Positions 24,646 through 38,559 of a stretch of 64,000 nucleotides of DNA are shown here, piece after piece (the first letter of the stretch is position 1; the number at the start of each line of letters is the position of its first letter). The stretch is from Lingula anatina. Lineage: Eukaryota > Brachiopoda > Lingulata > Lingulida > Lingulidae. Where the stretch lies: positions 70,531 to 134,530 of the forward strand of contig NW_019775960.1 in the NCBI RefSeq assembly GCF_001039355.2, read 5' to 3'. The notes beneath the pieces are model-generated. The model saw only the letters and a list, made by a program, of their open reading frames with translations, had not been told where the DNA came from and did not search any database. Both the position numbers and the translations under genes were made by a program.

Positions 24646-25289
24646 AATATTTATGTCATCAAAATACACATATTAGGCCGTACCTTATTACCATATTACC
24701 TTATTGAAAGAGGAAGAAGTATATTTTTCTTCATTATCAATCTTAAAGACATGCCTTTCTATTAAAATAAATCAGAGGAAGTAAAACAGGAGGCTAGCTT
24801 CTGTCTTCACCTGTAGTCTTGCACAACCGGAAATTTTATAAAGGAGCTCAACAAGCGATTGCGATAGTTGAGATACGAAACCCACTTTCGCCACGTCTCA
24901 CCCATGGATGACGCATGCATAGCTAGCATATGTAGAGTACCTCATGTGATCGAGAAATTGCTGAATAATGTATTGAATACATATAGTAAATAGATGACTG
25001 GTGTCTGTTTCACTGTCTGTCGCCCGTATTTCAAAGTGCAAACACACACTTGTTAATGATAGACGCCGACGCTTGGAGATCAATGAACGCGCAGCTGACA
25101 GCTAGATTCATAACGGGAGTGCCAGAGAGCTTTTTGTTGTCTTACATCTCCTTATCCCTGTTATCAAATATCCTGTTCTGTTGTCTTGGAGGCATATTTC
25201 ACAATTTTGATTTATTACGTTTTATGTCTGCCCAGACGAGCATTTTGCAGAAAGCGAACATGTAAGAGATAGGTTGATGGGAATTATTT

Positions 25290-25338
25290 TGGTGGAGGTG
25301 GTGGGCGGGGGTGGTGGTGGTGGTGGTGGTGGGGGGGT
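25290..25338. repeat. GGT-rich microsatellite
   Basis: Repeats of GGT with interruptions, flanked by a G run. The apparent polyproline frame on the minus strand is produced by this repeat. Confidence 0.9.
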
Positions 25339-26595
25339 AGCGCTTAGGTCCAGTAAATAAACCTGGACCAAAACGGATCCAAAAAGTGTATCTGTAATTG
25401 TTATCCTTAAATTTAAACTTGACAGAGTGATGTACATGTTAAATATTGTGTTCAAATAGCCTATCGACAAATGTCTACATATACGTATATCGTTATGATT
25501 AAATCCATTTGTTAATTTCGGGGTTCGCTAGAGAACAGTTTATATCAAAAAACACATCATAAAAACTTTCTATTAAATGAAGGTCAAATAAAGTGTTTTT
25601 CTCTTTTTTTAATGCATAATTGGAAGGCTACTTTCAAATAAAAACATCGTGTCCCCAAATATGTTGGAAAACAGTACAAACTATCCAGCTTGTTCTATTC
25701 AATTTCACACATAAATAACATCTCTCCTTAACTCCATTTAAGATGTGTTGATAAGAAAACCAGCGTTGTTTCACCTTTTTCCACATGTTTTGAAAGACAA
25801 CTTATTTCAAGTAAATACCAGTGTCACAAGCGTCGCCTTGAGGCTCGATTATTCCGGTGCGTTAGCCGTGTTACGTAAGGAAACATTCTGATTCACATAC
25901 ACTTGACTTTGACTCAGTCGAACTTGGGAGATTATGTGATCCCTTAGCTCAATATAAAGGCCGGGAAATAACACTGGCAATTTCTGTCCGCATCGAAATT
26001 ATAGTGTCCATTGTGGTCAGTGAAAGCCATTTACCGCTCAGCAAAACTGCACGTTTATACATGTCCGGATGCCATGAGTACATAAATAAATGTTTTATTT
26101 GTGTTTTCTTACTTCTAGATAAAATAACTGAGGGTTGCTTCGGTTGTACTTTTACAGGTATCAAATCTGCAACAAGACATTTCATAAAAGTTGTTATTGA
26201 TCATACTTCTGCCAGGGGTCTGTTGTGACTGCATGTCCACTCTTTACTGACACTGCATGGAGGAAATAATGTATCACAAATTTCCCGGTAATTAATAGGA
26301 AAGTACGAACAAAGATATTGATAATATATATGAGTCTACAAATGAGAATATAATTTTTGTCACAACTTAATATATTATTGGCAAATATATATATAAATAT
26401 TTATATCCTCTCGCTGCCACTCGGATAATACATTCGTAAAAATCGCCAGGACCACATGTACAGAGAAATTTTTTCTAGACATTCACAGATATTTCTCTCG
26501 CTATTCGCAAGCTTAAACTGAAGTGGCCTCAAGAGACAGATAGTGATAATATGCAACCGCCAGTCCTTCTGTAGGATGTCAAGGATTATGTCAAA

Positions 26596-26799
26596 GGGAG
26601 CGTTCAGATAAACCTATCGTACCAGCTAGATTGATCCTATTCTGCTGGAGATTCTCTCAAAGTGCAGTCGCTGAAATCGGTTTAAATGTCTGAGACGACT
26701 CCTCGAGTTGCTAGGGGGTTAACTTCCTAACAGGGAGCTGATTACCCTGAATGCAGGCATGGATCAATCCAGCTGGTACGATGTTTGAATCTGAACGCG
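26596..26799. mobile_element. MITE with about 40-bp terminal inverted repeats
   Basis: The left end GAGCGTTCAGAT, continuing ATCGTACCAGCT and GATTGATCC, is mirrored at the right end as GGATCAATCCAGCTGGTACG followed by ATCTGAACGC. Pairing over about 40 bp has few mismatches. GTCAAA flanks both sides (26590-26595 and 26800-26805) and may be the target-site duplication. The interior of about 120 bp has no open frame. Confidence 0.8.
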
Positions 26800-28618
26800 G
26801 TCAAAATGCATGCTTCAGAAGCACTTCTTATCCAGAGATGAAATCACAGTTTGTCAGCTCATCGATCTTTCAGTAGCATACTGTACAAGTAGATAACACA
26901 GTTATGTAAAAGAAATCAGCGCATCTAACCGGGGTATATCACTATTTCTTATCACATTCGTAGGAGTCGTGCGCGCGCGCACTCGCGTGTGTGTGCATGC
27001 TAGCACCACCCACTTTCTTCAACGTGAAGCATAGCTCAGGGGGGGGGGGGGGGTAAACTCACCACCCACCCCTGCACATGAATTTGTTTCTTGCACGTTC
27101 ATTGTTGATAATAAATTAAATAAAACATTTGAAACTCAAAGGCAAATAGGAAAACAGATTCACCAATTACAATATACGTTCGGTTGTTAAGCTACTTGTA
27201 CAAGAAGTTACTCCTTTGTCACGGTGATAAGCTACAAGTCCACGGCTTTTGCTTTTGGGTTATTTTAATTTAAAAATCCGGCAATAAAAGTTTGAATGCT
27301 ATTCCTTTTCGCCATTCATACTGAAATCCAGTCATTTCCGTTCCTGTTTTGTTGTATTGGCGATTAAAGGAAGCAATATTCATTGAATCTAGAACTAAAA
27401 TGACATGTGCGTAAAAACAGAAAAGCATATCATAGTTATCGATTTGAAAAAAATCGAACATCAGCCTTATACGTCTAAAAGTGTAAGGGTGATGAATATA
27501 TTCCTGTCGTATCAATATATCCTTCCAACAGCCGTCTCCCTTAGTCACACTATTTACAAGTACTCATAGTGCCACAGTAATAGGAATTAAATACACACAT
27601 CAATTTGCTCTAAAATGACGATCCGCACTGGTGAGTTTGTATACAGGAATAAGAAATAAAACCGATATTAACTTGAACACTCTTTGCTCTTTTACAGCCT
27701 GTGCTAGGCCGTGGAGTATGATTGTGTGCGTGTTTCAGGGAACTAGAAGGGGGGGGGGTGTAACAAGAACAGGGGCGGCACATGGGAAGAGCTGGCGAAA
27801 CACACAGGGTCAAAACAAGGGGTTATTTCCCCTGCATAAATTATTGGCAATAACCTGTGATCTTAAGGCCGAATATCGAAGCCATTTAAGCGTTAACGCC
27901 GATTGCGAAGGATTATTATTGAATCAATGTTTGTATGACACAAATAATGGTATGTGTTGTTCTAGGTGATGCGAGGTTTATTTCGTTTATTTCCTGTCAT
28001 TTACTGTCATTTAACATAAAAAAATACATAAATGAAACAATCAAACGATGACTCTGACGCATTTGTTATTTTTGTCAACTCATTTTCCTCCTATATCACG
28101 AGTGGCTTCATCCTTTCAACTTCCCGCCCATTTTAGGTTTCATTTCCTAAGAAATAAAAATATTTGGAAAAGCCCACAGCCGACTTTGTTGAAAGATCAT
28201 ATCGACATCCAGCTCTCCAAACCAAACACAATATCCATTCAAACATATCTTGTTTAATTCAACCACTGAGCTGACAAAAGACGTGGGTCGAGCTGAAAAG
28301 GCGACATACCTGGGTTATGTTGCAACTAGCAGGCTGGACAATACGGTGAAAGAAAGTCGATACACACGCCTCGGGAGTTCTCATAGTATCAAGCAAACAA
28401 TCGGTCCGCCAGCGTAACGCACGAGGACGCGCCGGTTAGCTAGCTCATCGCGTTACTCTATACCCAAGCGAGGGCGGTTTATTACATCCAACACCAGTTG
28501 TTTGCAGCGTTATCTTTCCGGCCTTGGAATACTTTCAACACACCGTTAGAGGGACGTAGGCGTCGGCGATACTTTTGACCGCACAAACCAGCGTACAGTG
28601 ATAAAGATAGTAGAAAGG

Positions 28619-31600
28619 ATGAAGTCGGTTATGAAGGGTGTGGGTTTTTTGAACGTGCTGGTCTTGTTACTGCTCAGGGAACCCGATTTTTGCTCAGGTA
28701 AGATATATATTAAACATCAAGGGGGGCATTATTCCCCGCCACAAATAAATAGGCATGTTACTAGACGCATATATGTCGAAATGACCATGTCCCCCTTATA
28801 TAAGATACCCCCTCTAAATATTAGAGGCATACTAAATTTTAAGAAAAGATGCTAGTCTTTTTTTTCGTAACCCAATTTGTTGACTGCGTGTAATGGGCAA
28901 TTGAAGATATTTATTTGTATATCGTATTCCAACAAGATGGATTCAGCATTTTCTTCTAATGATAGGGATCAATAAGCTACAATTTGAATTTAACCCAAGA
29001 AAGCAATGTTTTCAGAAAAACATGCAGGTACATATAGATCGAGGTGTATCATGTTCATAATCAAAATGGCGGCTGCAAGTGTCTTTAAGTAAATTTAGTA
29101 ATGTATTGCTCTCTGCTAAGAAGGCAGTATTTTTTATTTGGCGAAGATGATGCAGAATTTTTTCTTTCCAAAAATTGAATACGTGCACCTCTTTTGAGAT
29201 TAGACCTTAAAGTGTATGGCTTAATTTCATTTTAATGAATTATGCCATCATTTTCTTTCCAATTAGAAGAAATTATAGAATGTGACACTGTATATGATAG
29301 AGGAATAGTAAAACGTGATCTTTTGGGTACTGATATACAAGATTCTAATTGCTATCTAAATTCCCAGAGTAGGCATTTGTCTTTGTCGTAACCAAAACAT
29401 AACTGCATTGTCATCAAAGAAACAGAGCCCCTGTAAAGAAAATGCAAACTCCTAAATATCTTCCGCATTCATCAGGCCTTCACTTGACGTTTGACATAAA
29501 AGTGCTGGAATTCATATTTCATCGAACAGTTCTATTGATTACTGCATCAATCAAGTATTTGATCGATACGCCGACACAAGCTAATGGCTATGCACATGAT
29601 GTAACTTGCTTAGTCGAGTCAATTCTATTGTAATTTTCAGCTGTACGCAGGTGTGTGCATTGTATTCGCAAATTCTGCACCCAGCATAATGGTAAAACTG
29701 AGAAAGACAAACAGCTAGATCCGAAATGCAATTAAACCGAATCTATATAAGACCAATATGGATAGGCCTATATATATTCCAAGCACAGACTTTGATGCTT
29801 TGTGGCATTCTTCCTCAACATCAGATCACACGTACTATAAATCATCTTATATTATATATAAGTATGTGAAAGACACAGGGATACAGCGTGACCTTTCCAA
29901 ATGCACAATGTATAGATACAACACTGATAACAATAAGTGCACTATTATGAATCCCACCGCCTGACATTTTAGATTATTTATAAATATCTGTCGGTAAAAT
30001 CACATTCCAGCTGATATATGAAAATGAGTTACGCCGCACCGTAAAGATCAAAGTAATAATAAAGATAATACAGATTAACTAAACAGATAGTTATTCCTCG
30101 TTGAGTTCGAGGGCTTATCTTTTATTAATTTAATTTGATTATATTTATGAATAATATATATTGAGATATACAGCGACGCCGGCACCACAACCCATTGCTA
30201 ATAGCTCTGAGCATATGGAATATAATTTACTTAATGGGCATGTGATATATACGTTGCTCGCCTTACTTTATTATAAGCTAGAGCAACAGGTATGCCACAA
30301 CCACGTACACATACAACACAGGTATATATTTAAACGTACGTTAAATGCCAAGGAGGTGTCATCTGCACAAGTAAAGTCGCCCTTGTGACCTCCCCCTGAT
30401 ATTTATGGCCTTATTATTTTACTCAGCTATAGTTACCCTGGGTACGCATCACACTTTGTGAAGACGAGGTATTTAGACAGCCACAAAAAGACACGTGACA
30501 CCTGTTTTAGAGCTCGGTGACACTTCCGTGCTGAAGTCTCTAAAACCCAGGATTTCGGCCATGTATAAGTATTTATTTCATCGTGTAGATTTGGTATTTT
30601 TCTACCTGAGGGGCGTTGCTTTTTATTCAGTGCGGACGGCTGCGGTTTTGATAACGACCCTCGCCTTTTAAACTTGTCATCTAAACTGTAACGCTCTTGA
30701 AATGACACTGGCACGAAAAATATGTCTGTAACCAGTCACCGAATATATGTCGCAAAGCTCAACCTGACATTCAGGGGTCAGGCGGTATTAAATCTGAAAG
30801 TTTGAACGGATAATTCCCGCTGCGAAGACCAGGGGATAATCTTATTATCCTTTCATGGATTAAGATTGGATAAGCAGGTGTAATTGTTCTTATGGTGTGG
30901 TGTACACACGGAAGACATGCCCCAAACCGACCACTGGACAAAGGCTGAACAAACACATGCCATTGTGATGCGTTAGTTTCCCACCTGCCCACATCAAGGA
31001 GTACAGACTTCAAGATCTGACTCGTCGCTGTTCAAATTTCTATTAGTTTTAATGGCAGCTTTATCGTTGACGTGCTAGATCGCCTTAGAAATCACGAGGC
31101 AACCCTCCCACTTGACTCCACTTATGCGCGGAGCTGTTGCATGTAAATAAACGTATACACGAAATATGAAGATGATTGGTGCATGACAAATAAAAGTAAA
31201 AAGAACTACGAAACGATCTGAATAACCAAGACTAAATTGTTCAGGTCACTTTTGAGGACAGGTGCCAAATTCGGTGACACATAGGATGACTAAATACGCG
31301 CCATTTTAACTTATACCAGTCATTGGGCGTACACTTATATTCCGTAAAAATCTAGGGTCTGTTTAAAAGCCAAGCAGATTTTTTTGTTTGGCCACTTTTT
31401 CTGGTGGATAATCATATTTAGAACTATTTTTCTTATCGATACAAATAATTATTCCATCTTAAAAGAATGTGGTCGCTGTCCGTAATACGTATGTAGTATA
31501 CGTACGAGTAACGCCAGCACGTGTACGGATATCAACATTTAATCAGTATTATTACCTTCACCAACTTTTACATTGTTAAAACTAATCGGCTGTTGCTAAT

Positions 31601-34600
31601 TCTTGGAAGAAACATGCTGGCTCTCTACTTGTATTGAATGACAAAATATCAGCTGAACAACAAATAGTATATAATAAACGATCCATATAGCGCTAAGCAA
31701 TAAGTCGACCTCCAAGATATATCGATCATATAAAACGCCACCCCACCCACTTTATACTTATTTAGATATATGATGCGAAAGATTAAAGCGACAGTGGAGG
31801 AAGTCATTATAGTGATAATAATAATGATGGCCCATCACATGACGTCAAATAATGTTACTTTTTCAATTAGAAAGCTATTTTGAATTATATAAGTATGTTT
31901 CACGTGACGAAAATATAAATAATGTATGTAATTTTGGTCAAAATTATAAAAGCCCATTTTAGTACAGATGCCATTCTCTAAAATACCCAGCCAAGATTGT
32001 GCCGCATACAGTGTACTGTGGGCATTGGCCAGGCTAGGGAAGGGATGGGGTAGGACTTCCTTGGAATATATATTTACTTATTTAAAACTTGGTGCAAACT
32101 GGAGCAAATTTATGAAGAAATTAATCATCTAGTGGGCAGTGTAGGCTGGTCCTCCGATTATGCCGACCACTATATCATAAAGAGCTGTCCACGCTTACCA
32201 ATTCAGGAGAGTTAGGTGCCGGTCGCTTTACTGAATGTGAAAAGAAACCGATGTACAGTTTAGGGGTGTTTTAAGTACAAAAATTATGTTTTTGTGTAGA
32301 ACTGCTTTTCACCTCTTATTTGAGGAATTGAGGACTACCCTGCGTTAAAAAAAAAAAAAAAAAAAAAAAAAAACGGGGACGGAGCGGGCGCTTTGCTCCT
32401 CTCCCCCTCCCCGGTCCCTGTTTTCACCACTGCGTCCTTACAGCATCCAAATCCATATACATGTAGATATTTAAATAGTAGTAGTCAACAAAATAATTTT
32501 ACCCGAAAACATAAGGAATCTATATTTGAAACGTGTAGAATACACACATATGCATAGAACTCGATACCACGAAAAAGCTGTTCATTTACAATGAATCCAA
32601 CTTCGAATATCGTAGTCTTTGTTAAATATGCCAAACGGAACATTGTTAGCAATGGCCATGGAATAATTTCTCCCCACATAATGACTTAATGGCTTCGATA
32701 ATCATTATAATCTCCAATTATATCACTTCACATCGGACTTGACCGAATGTGCATAAGAAAATTTGGTTTTACATCTATTGTGTATGGTTTTTTCTGTCTT
32801 TTTTCTTCGTGTCTCTTCGAAGTGAAACACACAAATTGAAAGAGGAACAATGATGTCACTGTACCAACCAAATCAATTTCATAATGCCACATAACTTCGG
32901 TTTTCAAAATCATCCCCCTCACCTGCTAAAGTGTCGCTGTCAACGCGACAGGTGTTTCATAAGAGGGTCCAATTTCACAAAAGAAATTCAAATCAGAAGT
33001 CGGTCTTCACAATATTTCTGTTTGCGTATGCCAGGACGTGGTGAATCTGTTAAAGTCCTACCCACTTCAGTAAAATATTATGCTATTTCGGTGAGACGAG
33101 GGGCAATGTCAATATTTTAGACAGATGCCTGCTTTATTTTCATGAATTATGACCGATTTTTTTATAAATGGAAGCGGACAACAATTTTTAATCTTAAGCT
33201 GTATTGTGATACTCGCTTCTGATACTCGCTGGCTTATTCCTTATTGGAGTTAGCTTATTCCGTAATAAAAACGTGACCTCAAACAATTGATATGTCCTTT
33301 TTGTTTATGGACCCGTTCGAATTAAGCTAATTTAGGGAGAAATTTAGGGCGAAATATGTAAACTGATTTAGGGCAAAATATATAAGAGATGCTACCGGAT
33401 CAATGCTGGAGGTTCAGACTGTGGTTTAGATGGTGAAACACCATAGAAGATTGAAAATTACCCTTCCCCAGTAGACAACCCACTGTGTATGCACTGATTT
33501 GATTACAATTAGCGCTTACTGTTCTACTGTAACCTATTCTCAATGGTCTGAAGTTAACAATATCCACTATTGTGATGTTCATAACCATCATGTACCATAG
33601 TGACAGGGGTGGATAATAGTCGACCATTTCGGTTTTTCAATGGAGTGTCTCTCTAACATGTAATTTAAACCAAAGAACGATATGTCCAGTTTTCTGACAT
33701 TTTCCTTCCTGAGCAATATGTCAATATGCAATGCTTCGTTTTGTAGCTAAAGTGAATCTCGGGAAGCTGGACATCTTGTTAAAAGTAGACCCGACTGGGG
33801 CATTCCCTTAAATGGTCTTTTTTTGTCAAAAAAGCCAAGAAACCGATGTCAGTAAATTAATTGTAGATGCAGTTTATACATATGTATTCCAGCTGTCTAA
33901 CATGATTGAAAGACCAGACATTTAATTGTTTGCGCTGAATGAGCAAAACTCTTGGCTTCAGTTACGTTCAGTTGCGTACTTTCTGCAGCATATCTAAAGC
34001 AAATCATATGAAAAAGTGTGTAATGTTTGGACTGATCTTTTAATTTTAGGTTTGACAGTGACTTTGTCTGGAGTGAATCCCAATGGTTACATTATGAACC
34101 AAGCCGCTGCGGCTCCGTCTGCTCAACTTGTATGTAGTTACGACCTAGGCTCCGACACGCAGCCTGCAGAATATGTGACATTTTACAAAGATGGTGCCGA
34201 CACTGCTCATCAAATAGCAGTAGTTAAAGTAGCAGATGGAGCTTCTGTGAAACAGAACAGTTACCAGGGTAGATCCGATGTCGAAGTTAATGCCAATGAC
34301 CCACAATATACTCTCAGAATAGCCTCTCTTCAGTATTCTGACGAAGGAAATTATACCTGTAAAGTTGTCCTAAACTTCCAACAGAATACTGTGACGTCAT
34401 CGCCACAGAACCTTATGGTGTATGGTAAGTGGCTATTGATGAATGCATTACACTTCTGCTATAGTTAACATTAATGCACAATTATTTGAAATAAAATATA
34501 TTTGAACAAATGCACCAGTTTTGAATACTTGTCCGAGTGTAAAATTTTTGACTATTTTTTGATTGAGAGAAACAGTTTTAAAATGTCACGCTCCATGTTT

Positions 34601-36024
34601 ACTTTCACTTTTTTATGACACCTTACATTTTTCTTTCATTGTACACTATCATCACTGTTGTATTGTTGTTATCAGATATTTTATATTTTATATTTATTTT
34701 TGTTCTTATTTCTTTTCGCCCTTTCACTTGTTGTATTCTTATTTATAATTTATAAAATTGAATTAAGTATTTATTCAGATTTGTCGGTTTTGCAATAAAT
34801 AAATAAATATGAAACGTAACAAAAAGTTATTAATCATATTTCAATACTTCCTCGTCTACCTTTCTCTCACTATTTTGCACCGCTTAAAAATGTTTCTTTT
34901 TTACTTTAAGCTGAGCCACAACCTCCCCAAGTGTCCCAAAGTGAAGTGGCACCAAACAGATATCAAGTGGAGTGTCAGTCAACCGGGGGAAGACCCGCAC
35001 CGACGCTTACTTGGTATGTAAGAGATGCTGCCGGATCAGAAGTCGAAGTTAACGCCGCTAACCCGCAAACCAACACAGAAAGCGGGGATACGTTTATCGC
35101 CAGTAGCACGCTGGAACGAAATGCAACAAACGAGGAGCCAGTGACAGTCATCTGTAGAGCGACACATCCAGCTCTAAGTAGCCCTATGAGTAGAGAACAA
35201 CAGCTGCCCCCAACAATTGGTAAGTATAAAAGTAATCCTCTATAACTGAAAATAATATATCTTATCATCTTTGACGAGTCTTGGCGATTATGTGAAATAT
35301 ATTTACTAAAGTGGATTTGTAAAAGTTACACCGAAAATTAATATTAATATAAAGTGTCGTATGTAAAGCACTTTCCGGAAACGTGTGTCAGACAATGTTC
35401 TAGACTCAATGTCACTTAATCAAAGTGTATTGCTTCTCTGTATTTAAGTCTCTACTAGCACCACTTCCACACAGGCGCCAACTACGACGACCGGATATAT
35501 TTCAAGTTGTGAAATAGTTCGACCAAGTATTATAGGTAGGATGGATTTCCTCACCCAGCATCTTCCCCTTTTTCTGTTTCTCTCTGTCTTTCTGAGTCTC
35601 TTTCTTTCTGGTTAAATGAAGCAAACGTCAGAGTATTACGAACGAGGTTTCTTATGATCTCATGAAAGTATTAATATGACAGAAGTATCTTTACACAGAG
35701 AATTATCAATGAATGACATGATTCTAATAAAGTTTCGATCCACCAACTATGAATCTTGCCTTGGTAATGTGACGCCCAGGAAATTCCTTGATCTTCCCAG
35801 GGTTTACGGTAGCTTCCAGATTTCCAGGCAGTTACTTTGTTTATTTCAAAACGCAATTAAAATACCAACTTAAAATAAGCCATTGATCATGAAGAACATA
35901 AGGAAAATAGGCTTATCTTATCACTAAAATTACTATCAGACCGCTGTAAATCCTAAACATCAACTACCTTTGCATTTTTGTTGTAGCACTTGCGGCATTG
36001 GCGTTGATGAAGATTTTACTGTGA
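28619..36024 (+). CDS. Ig gene B: two-Ig-domain protein with predicted GPI anchor signal (295 aa)
   Basis: A probable outer-leaflet, lipid-anchored family member. Exons: 28619-28697 (signal peptide MKSVMKG...REPDFCSG), 34050-34424 (V-like Ig: LVCSY, DEGNYTCKV, no core Trp), 34911-35219 (C2/I-like Ig: VECQSTGGRPAP, LTWYV, VTVICRA), 35449-35535 (Thr-rich stalk ending SSCEIVRPSIIG) and 35987-36024 (ALAALALMKILL then TGA). All junctions are GT-AG, phase 1, total 888 nt. The leader and V exons have the same lengths as in gene A (79 and 375 nt). The last exon gives only a short hydrophobic C-terminus after a stalk with small residues, the pattern of a GPI attachment signal; there is no basic stop-transfer sequence and no tail. 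The first intron is unusually long (5.35 kb). It differs from A, D and F in sequence throughout, including the second Ig exon. Confidence 0.8.
28698..34049 (+). other. First intron of gene B (5.35 kb)
   Basis: No supported exon or gene inside. It holds a 28-base A run at about 32347-32374, followed by a GC-rich, partly self-complementary stretch to about 32440 that may be a transposon end. The rest is AT-rich unique sequence. Confidence 0.55.
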
Positions 36025-37085
36025 GGGGATTTAAACAAACGGTTAAGGTAAGGATTCATATGAATAGGGAAACGGGAAACATCCTTTTTTCATCACCATC
36101 ATAAGTCATTCGCAAATAAAACAAGTCCCCCCCCAAAAAAAAATTACTTAAAGAAAGGGTTAATGGAATAGAATTTAAGTGTTTTGTTACCATATAGAAT
36201 ATATTTTAAAATACAATTTTATCACAATTTATTTAATTTTATATGAAAACTAGCACAGATTTTCGGACTACTTGTTGAGTTTGAGATATGACTGTTACAG
36301 TATCACATTATAATTAATGAATCAACATCTATCTTTTTAATTAATCACATACCGACCTTTATAACCTATTTTCTATTGCAGGTCATATTGACATAATAGA
36401 TAACCATTGAAAATAGGAATGGATGAATACTCTAAAGGATATCAGGACACCAGATGTCACTGCTTGCAATTACGGCTTGTTGGAATCTAAAACAAGCACT
36501 CTCTCAGTTTTTATATTCCATGGAGTGCGATGCATTTGAGATGAAGGGACATTTTTTTTTCATAGTGACTGCATTGTCCGATGTTGCTGTGAATAGGATT
36601 TGTTGCTTTTTATAACAAAGTTGAGAAATGTCCTTGTATTGCTTTGACTAATGAACGGATTGCCTTTTAAAGATACTAGTTTTTAGAGAAATCTTTCGTA
36701 ATTGTCAGCTTGCTTCCTTGTTCTTTTTGTTTAGATATTGTCGCTAGCTGTATTAAGTGTAAATAAAGAATGAACCGTGTATGCAAAGGATAAAATATTA
36801 GCATGATTTTTTTTACCAAACGTTAAATTGGTATATTGTCACGAATGCTACTTTATATTTTTACCAAGGGCTTTATTTAGATGTAACATTTGAAGGTATA
36901 TTATTTTGATTAGGAATAGATATAGCAAACATGGATGTGACAGTTTGATGCACATATGAAATATATAATCAACATGTGAAGATGAAGGATTTAAAATTAA
37001 ATGTAAGACAAGGAAATTACTGTTTTTTCAACATAAGACTTTATGTGTTACCAAATGTATGTATAAACATTTGTTGTTGAATAAA
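36025..37085 (+). terminator. 3' UTR of gene B with an intron and AATAAA signals
   Basis: Twenty-four bases after the stop a strong donor (AAG|GTAAGG, exon end 36048) pairs with an acceptor ending TTCTATTGCAG at 36381, a probable 3' UTR intron. Candidate polyadenylation signals AATAAA are at 36762-36767 and 37080-37085. Part of this region (near 36670-36765) resembles the 3' regions of the other family members. Confidence 0.5.
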
Positions 37086-37389
37086 GCCAATTTTGTAAGA
37101 ATGACTTATGCCCCCATGCAATTATTTGACATTTATTTCGTAAGGCAATACTTTAGACAATCTGTGAAATTGAGAAATTGGTAATAGGTGACTGTCGGAA
37201 AGACGAAAAAAATGTGTCTCCATTAAGATACTTTATTTTACTGTACGGTAATTGCAAAATGGAAAAAAGGTAGTGTTTTGTCTAAAACCCTTTGAAAGGA
37301 GCATGTTTATTGTTATTGTTTAATTTAGAAAAAAATTATATATTATGTTCGGTACTAGCAAACCATTTAAAAATGAAATTGCACATATC

Positions 37390-38480
37390 CTTTATTTTCG
37401 TATGGTGATAAGTTGCAATACTATTTGCGCTTTCTTAACATATTTAAAAGAATGGCTTAAGGAATAAGTAGCATATATAAATCCTAAGATGTGTTTTGAT
37501 ATCGAAATTGCCTTTACCAACTAACTGCACCGCCAGTTGTGTTAGTTGTGATAAATATCTTTTTGTTAATCGAGAAACATTGGCGACTGTACAATATGAA
37601 TACAGCCTCCCCATACCTTACTTGTGTTGAAAATCGAAGGCCAACGCAACCTTATTCCTGATTTAATTTTTAAATTAGGGTGATGTGTTCTACACTAAAC
37701 ACATAAGGCAAACTTATTATTAATAACCATGAGAAGTGGTTCTGTCGGCTTGCAAAACGCTTGATTTTGGTAGGGAGTGACAATATATTTACTTCCTGGT
37801 ACAAAAACTTCCTCTCTATTGAAAATGATTTAATGTAAAAGTGGATTTATTAGATTAGCTAGCATGGCCTAATTTTACCGTTCTGTACCAACTTTTCTGA
37901 ATTAAACCTTCTGAATTAATCAGTTTGTTCTCCAGAATTCAATTCCTGCGCCCTTCCAACAAGAAAGCCTTTCAGTTGATTAACTGGATTTTTATCATAC
38001 ACTCCGCCACAGGTATCACGCCCATCTTAAGAAGGTTATGGAAAAAATTACCGTCTGATTTAGTCAAGGTGTATACTACTAAAATGCTTCCCGAACTTAA
38101 ATATTACAATACCCTATTATACTGTTAATGCAGGTTTGGAAGTTACCTTAGATGCTATACCATTCAATGGGTACATCATGAATCCTGATAGCGGCATCAC
38201 ACCAACAGTGGACCTTGAGTGCAATTAAACAGTGGATCCTGGCGCAGTACGTGACTTTTTCAAAGGAGAAACGGACGATAAAAACCAAATAGCAGTCACA
38301 CAGGTTTCTGATGGAAGATTTGCCGCCAGAACTGACTTGATGGTTAGTCTCTGATCCATCATTCACGGTAACAATAGGCAAAGTAACATTGGCAGATTAG
38401 GGGAACAATATGTGTCAGGTTTCAGTCCCATTCAGTTATCCCGTGGTTACGACTTTGGCGCAGAACAAATGTAATATTAA
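37390..38480 (+). pseudogene. Unit C: promoter-like module plus V-domain pseudo-exon
   Basis: The family promoter module is recognisable at about 37420-37560 (GCGCTTTCTTAACATATTT, then GCCAGTTGTGTTAGTTG). The conserved first-intron word (GGTAGGGAG...ACTTCCTGGTA) lies at about 37765-37800. A V-like exon starts at 38134 after a TTAATGCAG acceptor. It is broken: CSY has become a stop (TGCAATTAA), the C' strand has deletions, TGATCC is out of frame, and the D-x-G-x-Y motif has changed to TTAGGGG. Residues such as MNPDSGITPTV resemble gene A rather than D or F. I see no leader, no second Ig exon and no membrane exon; sequence like the family 3' UTR follows directly. So this is a remnant with an internal deletion. 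Confidence 0.8.
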
Positions 38481-38559
38481 AATAATATAAAACATGACAA
38501 AAAACGAAGATTATCATTCGGATAAATAAATTAGAAGAAATGTGGAGATGATTTTTTTT

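Larger units (their letters stand above)
23599..28618. other. Intergenic region between Ig genes A and B
   Basis: No supported gene. It contains two MITE-like elements (24378-24645 and 26596-26799), a GGT-rich microsatellite (about 25290-25338), G-runs near 27040 and 27750, and a CpG-richer stretch at about 28270-28600 just before the gene B leader. Small open frames here show no domain or exon context. Confidence 0.5.

Noticed and set aside
25222-25470. Minus-strand frame with a polyproline run
   Set aside because: Produced by the GGT microsatellite; no other coding sign.
27631-27969. 112-codon plus-strand frame
   Set aside because: No domain, no splice signals at its ends, and it crosses a G run; most likely random.
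32340-32440. A-run followed by GC-rich sequence, considered as a SINE tail
   Set aside because: No polymerase III A/B boxes or target-site duplication could be seen; left as an unclassified repeat inside the gene B intron.
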